From Symbiodinium natans (taxonomy: Eukaryota; Sar; Dinophyceae; Suessiales; Symbiodiniaceae), in contig CAJNDS010002609.1 of NCBI GenBank assembly GCA_905221605.1, positions 197,501-259,500 on the forward strand: a stretch of DNA of 62,000 nucleotides, in the 5' to 3' direction. The position numbers were made by a program, and so were the translations under genes. Shown here in pieces: positions 44,443 through 54,199 of this stretch (position 1 is the first letter of the stretch; each line of letters begins with the position of its first letter). Below the pieces are notes generated by a model. That model did no database searches and had not been told where the DNA came from. It was given only the letters and a program-made list of their open reading frames with translations.

Positions 44443-45600
44443 GTCGAGAAAGCAGGAACTGCAGGTCCAACTGTTCTAAAAAACACGTTCACAGGAATGC
44501 GCAGAAAGTCAGAACACCAAAAGTTCGGGGAACGACCAGCCCCGGCCGTCCTTGGCGGCATCCGACCAGGTGGGAGGGGGGAAACGTGCTCGTTCAAGCT
44601 CGTGAAATCTACAAGCGCGCTGCTCCAGCCGCTCGTGCGCCCAGTTGCATCGGCCGCGCGTTCTGAGCTGGAGGCGGCGCCTGTGTGGAAACCCAAGACA
44701 GCCGCCGTACCCACAACAAGCCTTCTCTGTGACGACCTCGCCCTGCCTGTGTGGTATCAGCGACTTCCTCTGCAAAACATGACATGCATTTCAAAACCAA
44801 AAGCAACAAGCCCTTGTACTGGTCTGTTCATGGCATCCACTCACCGGAGCCGTCGCAACTCAGCGCAGAGCTCTGGACTTCGGAGGAGTCAAACCACGGC
44901 GCACCGACGACATCGTCGCGGCTGAAAGCGGCCGATCCGTGCCGGAGCCTCAGCGAAGCAGAGAACATGAGATCTTGGCACTCAGACATTTGGAGAGACA
45001 CGGGCCAGGGGAAAACTAAGAAAGAACGTTCTTGCAGACTTGGCTAATGAAGATTCTCTTCCCACGCAGGCCTTCCGAATCAACGAAATCCCAGCTAGAC
45101 GCCTGGCTGGGAGCTGCTGAGGCAGGACACGTGCCACGTTGTAGTCTCGCGCGCAGGCTTTGTTTGCCGGATGGCCCGGCCGAAGTGAATGACTACAACC
45201 TGTGATATTGAGACCACACACAAGATGCAGCACATGCCGAAATTGGACCATGCTCGCTGATGGATATGCGAGTCATAGCGAGCCTCGCCTCAGCCAAGCC
45301 AAAGCATCCAACATCGTCCAACATCATCCCAGAAATCTTTTGCCCCATACAGGTGCCGGCTGCCGAGCTCCGCAAGGCCAATGCGCAACTTCCCCGGCCT
45401 GTCAGCACTGCTCTGGCCAGGTGGATCTGCTCAGGCAGAGCAGCTGAGACACAGCTAGTGCGAATAACATGTTCTCTGGGACTCCGGGGTGCAGATATGC
45501 AAAGGGCACGTGTCATCAGCATGCCAGTGAGCCACTGCTGTCTTGAGGCCCGCCTCTGCACTGCCGCAGGTGCACTGGAGGGGTGGCAATACTAGCAGAA
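44443..45600 (+). CDS. Weak candidate exons, function unknown
   Basis: About 44778-44900 (HFKTKSNKPLYWSVHGIHSP) and about 45325-45425 (IPEIFCPIQVPAAELRKANA, QLPRPVSTALARW) look coding and lie in different phases on +. A 237-codon frame at 44212-44925 partly overlaps but is rich in repeat-derived Lys/Gln/Ala. No domain is recognised. Confidence 0.25.
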
Positions 45601-46360
45601 ATAGGGAAGATGGAGGTTTTGATCGAAGGTGAGGGTAACGTGACGAGACGAGATAGGCAGAGTGCAGTGGCTCGGTTGCAGAGTCGCATATGCAGGCCCG
45701 CGATAGATGGCCGAGCTGTTACGGTGGTCAGCCAGAACAGGAAGAGCAAACTCTCCTAAGGTTGTATCTCTTCGGGGTCCATCAACTCGCACATGCGATC
45801 AGCTACATGTGGTCTATTTGCTGTATCCCCGTAGGGCTGCGTGCAGCAGTGCGGTGAAGGGGGACCGTCCAGATATCGAGTTGGAAAGACAGGACGGAAA
45901 GTATCACACATAAGCAATTAACGGCCCCGCAATTTTACTCTATTCTATAGGGTCTTTTGCTCCCTTATAATCCTATTTTAAATCTTTTAATTATTGTTCT
46001 TATTCTTATCTCGCTATTACAAACTTTGCCTCGCGGGCTTTTACTATTCTCTTAGCTCTCTTGTCATATTGCAGGTAAAATGGGTGTTTTCAAGACATGC
46101 AGCACATTGTTGGACCGCTGCCTTGCGTCACAGGCCTGTCCGCTCTCGCGCCGTCGAAGTGACTGATGCGACAGTCGAAACAAGTTTCCTCATGTTCCAT
46201 TACACTCACGCATGATCACGCCTGGCATGTTTCAGCACGTTGCACGTAGCATGTCTTCGAGTTCGGTTCGTCCAGTCTTGCGATCGCGTGGCCTGATGCT
46301 CGTAATGCATGGCTTCATAGGTACGATAGGCATAGCACAACCAGCACAACCGTCAAGCAA
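45601..46360 (+). other. No gene recognised; AT-rich island
   Basis: 45915-46075 is clearly more AT-rich than its surroundings, with repeated TTATT and CTATT words. No coding or RNA feature is identified. Confidence 0.3.
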
Positions 46361-46363
46361 CCA

Positions 46364-48195
46364 GCCCCATCGACTTGCTAGTCGACATTTTGCCATCATT
46401 TGAATTGTATGAGGATATGATCAACAATCCTGTTTGCTATTCTCGAATGGTTCACGCATCTGGTTTCTGCCCCTTCCCAACTATTCTTGTTGCACCTTGC
46501 TGTCCCGGTTCTGGTTCCGAACGCGCCTCGAAGCCATGGTGCCAACCTCGGACATCTGACCTGGCATGCTTTGGAAATCGATCTGCATGTTGGGCTTTAT
46601 CGCCACGAGTCCCTGCCTGTTCTAAGTGTTGATGCCTTGTTCGGCTCAAGACTGAGCATGCGCACAACTGACACGAGCTCTCACACAATGGCCAGATTGG
46701 CGGGCTTTCTTCATCTTGCATTGATGCGCAGCGAATGACCATCTAAGCCAACCTGACACGCTAACGGTCCCAAACTAACAAGCTGACACAACACGCTGGG
46801 ATGCAGTGGGTGTCGAGCCTTTGGTCATCAGGCGAGACTCCGAGAGGAACATGAGGGTCATGCCAGGCATGCCAAAGAGTGTGCGGGTCCCTCTGGATGC
46901 CTTCCAGGTGGCAACAAGCCTTATCGACCCCTCCTTCCTGGCCCGAATACTGCATTTCTGGAGCTTCTCGGCACATCTCCGAACACCAGCTGGGGGAGTG
47001 CTAGGGGGAGTGCTAGGGGGAGTGCTAGGGGGAGTGCTAGTGGGAGTGCTAGGGGGAGTGCTAGGGGAGTGCTAGTGCTAGGGGGGGAGTGCTAGGGGGA
47101 GAGGGGGGTGCTAGGGGAGTGCTAGGGGTGCTAGGGGTGCTAGGGGGAGTGCTGGGGGAGTGCTAGGGGGAGTGCTAGGGGGAGTGCTAGGGGGAGTGCT
47201 AGGGTAGCTAGGGGGTGGGAATGCATCCTCGGCGTCCTCCTTTTCACCAGGTCCGACCGGCACTCGCCAGAGCCAAGTGACGCGGAGTCAGAGAGGCGCC
47301 GAACCTTGGAGTCAAGATGCATCGTTGCGGGCAATGTAACAATGTAGGCACAGGTATGGGCAGGTTATCGCAGGTCCGTTCAGTGAAGAAAGTGAAGAAG
47401 TGGGGCTTCAGCTGAGGAGCTGCTCTCACCTGGCTTTTGCAGGGCAATGATGACGATGTCCGAAAGGTGCTCACGGACTTGGCGGAACGAAAAGCATGGC
47501 TTCTACAACAGGCAAGTGCATGTGTTCGTCCAGTACAATCGCCGAGTAGCTGTTGCCTGGTACGGTTGCTGGGTCGGGGGCTCTGACGGTGAGTCCCGCG
47601 TGCAAGGCTTTGGATGCTGCCACCGTCTGCTCCAGCACCTTAGGTTCCCCCAGAAGGCAGAGACTGACGGACTGAGAGACTGAAAGATGAGAGACAAATT
47701 CATAGATGGGTAGGAGAGGTTTCTGCATTCCGCGTGCGGAAGCCGGGGTCAGGTTAAGCCGCTGCACCTGAGCCCGAGAAAGTGCACTGTGGTTAATTCG
47801 ATCGCTTTTCATGCAGACCTGGTTTTTTTCAAGCTCCCTGACCTCCGGTTAGTATCCTTCCCGCTGCCGCAAACCTCCCAAACCACCACCTCCAGCTATC
47901 CGCACCACCCCACCAACAGAAATTTGAATGACTTTCGGCCGGCTTAATTTCGCAATGGGCGTGTGCGAGGCGTCCCCCCCAACCTAAACGAGCATCGACA
48001 GCGTGCAAAGAAGCGGTACCAGCATAGGCAACAAACCGCAGGGGCATCCAGCACAAGGCAAAGGCACTGCCAGCACAAGAAACCCACCGCTGTCAGTTTT
48101 CATTCGGTTGATGTGCACGTGTGCTCACACCTTACAGGCTCCGGCGGCGAAGCTATGGCAGCGAGCTTCCTGAGTGCACTTAAATCCAGTGGCAC
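46364..48195 (+). CDS. Candidate upstream exons of the Calx-beta gene
   Basis: Coding-like pieces precede the Calx-beta exons: about 46364-46455 (LVDILPSFELYEDMINNPVC), about 46806-46975 (GVEPLVIRRDSERNMRVMPG, SVRVPLDAFQVATSLIDPSF, ARILHFWSFSA), about 47441-47512 (GNDDDVRKVLTDLAERKAWL) and about 48139-48193 (SGGEAMAASFLSALKSS, entered at CAG|G). No family is recognised, and membership in one gene with the Calx-beta exons is inferred from order and strand only. Confidence 0.35.
46988..47215. repeat. 12-bp minisatellite GGGGGAGTGCTA
   Basis: About 18 copies with small length variants. Val/Leu/Gly frames across it are artefacts. It probably sits in an intron between candidate exons. Confidence 0.95.
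47700..48138 (+). other. No gene recognised
   Basis: Short frames only. A Gln/Arg/His-rich frame at 47963-48110 is probably intronic. Confidence 0.3.
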
Positions 48196-48494
48196 TTGTA
48201 TGCACGTGTCACGAAGAGAAGTTTGACACCATTTTCGCATGCTTTCTTCATACATTTTCGTGGAGGCTTATGCAGCGCACCTTGCAACTTGCTGCAGCCA
48301 CCCCGCCTGCGGGGCCCAAACCGGTGGAGCCGGCTTCAAAGTCGCTGCGATGGACAAGAACCGATGTAACGCACGCTTGGGAAGACTGCATTGTGCAGTT
48401 TTCGTCGCCTGCAACTCGTCTTTTGGTCACTTCGCCCGCTATCGCCCGCTGCACGGAGAACTGCTAAGAGGGAGGAGTGCGCGTGTAGTTTCAG

Positions 48495-49240
48495 GTATAC
48501 CTGGTTGAGGAGGATGATGGTGAGGTTGTGCTGGACATCGTGCGAGTAGGGCCCACCGCCGCTCTTGCTGCTTTTGGATTCCTTACAATGTGGCCTACGT
48601 CGATATCCCGCCCATAATCCCGTAGTCCTTGACTTCCCAAGCACTGTGAAGCCAAGGATGGAGCCTGCCAAGTCAGCTACTCTACGCGAGACTGCTCCGC
48701 CAAAGCAGATTCTTCCTTCAAGGCCTTGTGTTCCGGACATTTTCGGACTAGTCTACAAGCCTTCCTCTCGATTCAGTCGATGAGCAGGCCACCGCCGGCA
48801 CGGTTTACTACGAACCTGGTGAGTTCAGCAAGTCAATTGCTGTGCCGCTGATCAGCAACACACGTGGCCTGTCTGTACTGGAAGAACGTGGCCTTTGCAG
48901 CATTTCCCAACAATAGTGGATGTCAAAAAGGAGGACAGCTTTTCCACAAGTCGATCTTAGGTTGGGATACCCATGTGGAATTTGCCGTGGAGCTGCTGGA
49001 AGATGGTTTGGTGGGTGGCGTGCTGGGGCATTACCTACACGAAACAAGGGTGAAGATCATTGACGCTCGGCGCGTTTGAAGTCCAGCGCCCCTCCTATGT
49101 TGCGGAGCTCCGAAGAATGCGCCGGCCTGCACTTAGGACGATGACACGTTCCCCTCCATCCGATTCAAGGACCAGGTCCTAGCACAGGACTTCGACTCCA
49201 TCCCAAGACCCTTGGATGCTGTAAGCCCCAGATACGTAGA
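48495..49240 (+). CDS. Calx-beta domain exons
   Basis: Calx-beta domains are immunoglobulin-like Ca2+-binding modules known from Na+/Ca2+ exchangers and adhesion proteins. Exons: 48495-48575, entered at CAG|G (VYLVEEDDGEVVLDIVRVGP, the first strands); about 48790-48855 (ATAGTVYYEPGEFSKSIAVP, the GT-x-F/Y-x-PGE-x-S-K-x-I-x-VP core); 48961-49064 (HVEFAVELLEDGLVGGVLGH, then VKIID); a 72-nt GC-AG intron (49065-49136); from 49137 (DDDTFPSIRFKDQVLAQDFD, then SIPRPLDAVSPRYVEI). Joining the last two gives VKIIDDDDTFPS, the acidic Ca2+-site tail of the domain. The middle strand between the first two pieces may lie near 48.6-48.75 kb. Confidence 0.75.
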
Positions 49241-49302
49241 AATCCTAGAAGTGCCGTATCACGGCACGGACAATGCCGCAATGCGCACTGATGCGACTGC
49301 TG

Positions 49303-49620
49303 AGGACTGGGCCTGCTTTGGGAGTACATCTCTCGCAACCTGGGAGAGCCTTTGGTCCAAGTGGGCACTATCAAGATGCTGTTGCTTGCCGTGCTCGACA
49401 GATGCTTGGACCTATAGATCGTACTCTCGTCGAAGTTGTGGCCTTGAGACATGTGAGTCATTGTTGCGTGTGCATTTCGAAAAAAGGCTTGTTCCTGATG
49501 TTCAAGCTCCTTCTGAACTTGTACATCCTGCAGTTCGTCCTGAGCCAGGACTTCCCTGCCGAAGATTTGCTGGTCGTTCCGGAAGCTTGTCTCAAGACAT
49601 GTAGTAGAAAAGAAATGGCT
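49303..49620 (+). CDS. Membrane segment exons following Calx-beta
   Basis: About 49303-49418 (LLWEYISRNLGEPLVQVGTI, KMLLLAVLDRCLDL) and about 49486-49600 (LFLMFKLLLNLYILQFVLSQ, DFPAEDLLVVPEACL) encode hydrophobic helices separated by an intron of about 70 nt. They directly follow the Calx-beta exons in phase-compatible order. This suggests a membrane protein with a Calx-beta module, either an exchanger or the start of the ABC-type membrane region further downstream. No Na_Ca_ex alpha-repeat signature was found. Confidence 0.5.
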
Positions 49621-49679
49621 AAAACGGCTAACGGCTTTGATGAAGCTTGGCTTAGCATTCGCAGCAAGTGTGCAGGCCC

Positions 49680-50560
49680 CTGACAGAATTTAAGCCATCC
49701 TGTGAGATCCGACTTCAAGTTCCCTTTGTGCCATGCGCACCACGGTGCAACTCAGCTAGGCTGAGTTGTTGCATGTTGTTGCCAGCTGCTCATCAATCAG
49801 CCTCAGTTCATCTCTGGACAATTTCGGTTGAGGAACGGATTGCTGTTGCTACCAAGGGCACGTTCCCGCTGCCAGAAAACCCTCCAAAAACTCAAGAACT
49901 TGTACACTGTACGAGGAGATCCATCTCACGTTGCTCAAGTCTTTGGTTTGCAATTGCCTTCTGGTGACACGTCAAACCGACCTCCTTTGCCTTGGATATA
50001 AGATTCCTCTGCGAGCTGAACCAAAAACTGCGAATAAAGAAAACTGCTCATTGCAAGACGAAAGAATTTCTTTTGCAGGGAAACACGGGTGACCTTGGCA
50101 TTGGCTGTAACCGTACGTAGCCATGGCCAAGAAAGCGAACGGGCAACGTTGAACTGATGGCGTAAGGCGTAAGTAACACCGGAAGTTCCAAGCGCCAAAC
50201 ACGAGACCATACACGTTCAAGGAAAACCGGAGCCTTAAGATGGGACCTGGTCATTTTTCAATGCATCCGCAATGTGTTTGTGATAGTCCGAGTCAGTTTT
50301 GGTTAGGGATGCCCCTGCCAGACACGGCGCCTGCAGGGCAAGCCGTTGTGAACACACTTGATGTCGGTTGTCAGCTGGGATACATCACTCATTCTTGCTT
50401 CTCATCATATGAGCAGTGTCCGGACAAGGCAGCTCTGCCAGGTTCTCCGGCCACAATTGTTTCTAGGCTAGTACAAGTGTGCAACTGATTGTGAGCAGGT
50501 AAACACTGGTGGCCAACCACGCATCCACCAATCTCCGTAACTTTATTGGGTACGACTAAG
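49680..50560 (+). other. Weak candidate exons only
   Basis: Frames at about 49800-49968 (QPQFISGQFRLRNGLLLLPR) and about 50290-50400 (PSQFWLGMPLPDTAPAGQAV) are mildly coding-like. No domain is recognised. Confidence 0.25.
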
Positions 50561-50569
50561 CCCTTAGAG

Positions 50570-50870
50570 GGTTTGCATCCGCACGGTGCGCACGCGCACG
50601 CGTGCGCGCCCGCGCCCGTGCCCGCTGACCGCGCACGCGCCCCCGCACCCGCGCACGCGCGCCCCCCGCACGCCCGGGCCGCGTATACGCGCAAATGCGC
50701 ACGTACGCGCACACGTGCACATGCACATACGCGTGCACGTGCACAAACGCACACGCGCACAAACGCGCACGCGCACACGCGCATACGCGCATGCGCGAAC
50801 ACTTGCACGCGCTCACACGGGCACATGCGCACAGGCGCGCCCCCTTACTCGCACACGCATACGTGTGCCC
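50570..50870. repeat. CpG-rich CGCGCACG/ACGCGCAC alternating tract
   Basis: Three hundred bases of nearly strict purine-pyrimidine alternation dominated by GC, AC and TG steps, so a potential Z-DNA region. His/Arg/Thr and Cys/Val/Arg frames on both strands are artefacts. Confidence 0.9.
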
Positions 50871-50894
50871 GCAAGCTTTCGTTTTTTGCATGTG

Positions 50895-52430
50895 TCGATG
50901 GCATTTCCCAAGGATCGCCTGCGCTTCCTGTATGCCTCTATGGCCATCCTGTTACTGTGGTTTGGCTTCCAGTTGCTTCTCCGCAATGTGAGCTTGAAAT
51001 GGCTGTGCTCCTTGTGTGTGAGATCGCAATCCTTTGCAATCCTGCAGGCACTACCTACACTACTTGCAGCCATCTTGGAGGGTTGCTGGGCTTACTCGAG
51101 CGGCCCTGCCCTTGGCTGAAGCAATGCCTGCAGCAGCGCATGTAGACATATCCAACATGTCACGTGAATGCGTCCTACTGTGTCTGCACCCTGCCCGAAT
51201 GCATCTTGAATGCTTTTTGATTAATTACATGTTGAGTGCACCTGAAGGTCCTGCAAACAGGGCTTCTCTCTAGCTTCTTGCTTCCTGGCCGAAATCTCAC
51301 GTGCGGTGACGAAGGGCCTGCCCCGGTCAAGTTGTATGAATTGAATGCCAACCAAGCTGGCAGTTGCAGGTTCATGCTGGGATTGCAACTCAGGAACTAT
51401 GATGAGGAATCTCGGAACTCTGTCGACACGGGTGGCTTGCCTCTGTCAGCCCTACTGAGTCTATTGTGAGCCTCCGAGTTCCGCAAACTTTGTCGACTTT
51501 GTCCTTTGGTGCTCGTCACTGGCGCGTGTCAGGACAGATAGGTATGGCAATGATCCATGACGTCCCGAACTTGGTGAATAACGGACGCCTGGTGCGCAAA
51601 CAGAAGGAATTAACAATTGACTTGATGTCTGTACTGTCCACCCGAAGTCCTGTCACAGTTAGTCTCTGCATTCATTGCATAGCACCTCGCTGAGAGGACT
51701 TGGTACGCCTATCGTAGAAGTTGGGTCTGCTTTCAGTGTCGGTTCATATTCAAATCCCTGACTCTTCTGGTCATGGGCGATGCCGCTTTCCATGGTAGTT
51801 GTCCAGGATACTTGGGATTGGTCGCGCTTCTCAGCGCAGAGTCTTTGCTGCATGCGTGTAGCGAAGCCGAGTTGGACGAGATTGAGGAACGAGCCGGATC
51901 CCGAAACCAAGAATAGACTACCAGGTTTGTGAGCAACTAATGCCCGCAGTCAGCGCCCAGTCGGAAATGTAGCCGTAGCTGACTATAGAGTCCTGGATTA
52001 CCAGCCCTGCCCCGTCTGGGTTTCGGGCTGGCATGTTGTGGCCGTCGATTCATAGGTTCGGAATCAGGGTCTGCAGGGTGTCCCTGAGGTTTTCAAGCTC
52101 ATGGTGATGCTGGCCTTTCAGATTGTGGTGCCACCCTTGCTGGGCAAGAGCCCCACCTGGCTCGGCTCCAACCTCAGATCTCTTGAGGGAGGCATGCGAA
52201 GGTGGTTGCATGCTACCCCTGCTCCATGAATGGTAGCTTAGGTCTCGCCCCTGCCCTTTGCATTCCGCTCATTACGTGACTTGGCTGCTCTACAGCGCCT
52301 GCATTTGCTTGCAAGCATATAATGGCATCTCCACGAGCGGTTGCTACGGTTCCGTGCCATGCGAGATGAAGTGCTGTTTTTGAACATGCTTCCGGGAAAG
52401 TTCGGAAATTGGAGCCGCAAAATCAGATGT
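50895..52430 (+). CDS. Candidate exons, probably the transmembrane region of the ABC transporter
   Basis: Pieces in order on +: about 50895-50990 (MAFPKDRLRFLYASMAILLL, WFGFQLLLRN; a helix), about 51290-51440 (APVKLYELNANQAGSCRFML), about 51525-51665 (GMAMIHDVPNLVNNGRLVRK), about 51757-51915 (SLTLLVMGDAAFHGSCPGYL, LLSAESLLHACSEAELDEIE), about 52084-52215 (EVFKLMVMLAFQIVVPPLLG; a helix) and about 52335-52425 (RFRAMRDEVLFLNMLPGKFG). They alternate hydrophobic and charged helices as ABC exporter membrane domains do, but none is diagnostic alone. Confidence 0.35.
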
Positions 52431-54195
52431 CAGAAGCTAACTGCTCAGATGTCAGAAGCTAGCTGCTTTAAATTACAATTCAGAGACCTCATGTGTGCGC
52501 ATCCTTGCCTGACGATGCAAGCAGCCCTCGAGCACATGCACACAAGCCCCTTCTGCAGTGGAATCATAGCTACCAAGGTGCTTCTTTCTATTCTTACGCT
52601 TCAGGAGCCAGACCCAGGCAATTTCTGTTGTGTGCTTTCACCATCATGTAATCCCGGAAAGCGCTAAGGCAGTGTAAGGCGCAGAATATTGTCAGATATT
52701 CGCATGTTGTGGTGCTGCCACCTCAGGGAGACGAGTTGTCAGTGCCGCTGAGGGTATTTGGTCTCGAGTATGCTTTGAGCTTCGAACCAGGGTACATGTA
52801 AACGTACCTTTGCAGCCTGTCCATCTTATCATGCGCATTTCTGCCCTCAGAGTCGGCACTCTGAGAGATCTTCTATCATGCAATATATGAGTCTTGCCTA
52901 GTATCAGCAGAATCCGGCTGTCAGGATGCAAGGATGTGTGTAGTGCCACAGTGTCATGTCCAAGAATACTGGCTGCCGACGCCAAGTGAACCCGCTCAAA
53001 AATGATTCGGATGGTTTCAAGGCCCTCTTGCAATTGAACAAGCCTCCATCGTGGCTTTGATTGGGGCCAAGAAAGCCCTTGCAGCCACCAAAGCACCTTG
53101 CAACAGGTTCTGCGCGACAGCGAAGACAAGGCGTCGGAACTCTGAAGCCCTGAACATCATAGAACACACCGGGCAAGGTCAGGGTAGTTTCTCTGTAGAT
53201 CTCTCTGGTTCTGGCATTCAGCTGTATAGCGTGGAGTGTGGGCCGCGCTTTGCAGCAACGCAGGAAGCGGGCATGGTCGGCTACATCACGCTTTCTGGAT
53301 GAAACTTCAGCTTGCCTGTGCAATGGTAGGCCAGTCTTTCACAGGAAGGGCGCAGACACATGCGCATACCATTCAGTTTCGAAGCATCGCAAGTTAAGTT
53401 GCGTCATGTCTTACGGAATGGTGTGCTCTGAAGCCGAGGGAAAGCGTGCGGACGTTTCGCTTGATTGCCGACTTCGGCCGCATAGCTGCAAAGCATCGGA
53501 GGTTAGGTAGCATCTGAATCTAGCTAAGATAGTTGTTTGTTAGCTGTTGCTGAACCTTCCAGTCCAGCAGTGTGGTGCTGAGCAGCGTGACACGAGGCCA
53601 GGCGACCACCGTGCTGGTCACTCGTGCCGCATTGTGTGGCAACGTGTTTATCGTGTATATATATATATATACATACATATGTATATATATATATATATGT
53701 ATGTATATGTATTTCTGTTTTTACGCATGCTGTGTGTGTCTGGATGTGGGAGCGTCGTCCTAGCAGTTGAAGGGTTGCGAGAAGGTTGTCCGCAAATGCT
53801 GGTCTACCGATCTGACCATGGCTTGCATCGGTGACTTAGGATGGCTTCCACGACAGGCTGACAGCATACAACAGGTCGGCTGTTGATGCTCGGCTGGAAT
53901 GGGTTTGTCGGCCACCAGAATATTTTTAGACATGTTCTGGCGACTGGCAATGACTTGTTGAGGAAGAGGTTGTAGCGAAACTGCTAGACCCTGATGCTCG
54001 CCGCAAGCTTCACTTGCTTCAAGGCATGCGCGCAGATGGAGGTGAACAATCAGCAGTTCGTTCAGTGGATGCCGCTTGGCAACCAGCTGGGTCCCCAACC
54101 GTGTCGTTGGAACCGCTTGAGCTGTGTTCCGCCTTTCGCTCAATGATCAAGGGTGCATCTCTGCATACATATGCATACAGTCAACGGCCAGGGCT
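52431..54195 (+). other. Few signals; AT palindromic tract
   Basis: A frame at about 53045-53130 (ALIGAKKALAATKAPCNRFC) may be an exon. The rest shows competing frames on both strands. The TA/TG tract is at 53655-53712. Confidence 0.25.
53655..53712. repeat. TA/CATA palindromic microsatellite
   Basis: TATATATA, ACATACATATGTATATA and TATATGTATGTATA units form a self-complementary tract centred on CATATG at about 53680. Confidence 0.9.
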
Positions 54196-54199
54196 GTAG

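Noticed and set aside
46806-47334. Repeat array considered as a CRISPR-like structure
   Set aside because: Units are 12 bp and contiguous, with no spacers; it is a minisatellite.
46364-50560. Na+/Ca2+ exchanger assignment for the Calx-beta gene
   Set aside because: Calx-beta is clear, but no Na_Ca_ex alpha-repeat signature was found on either side, so only the domain is claimed.
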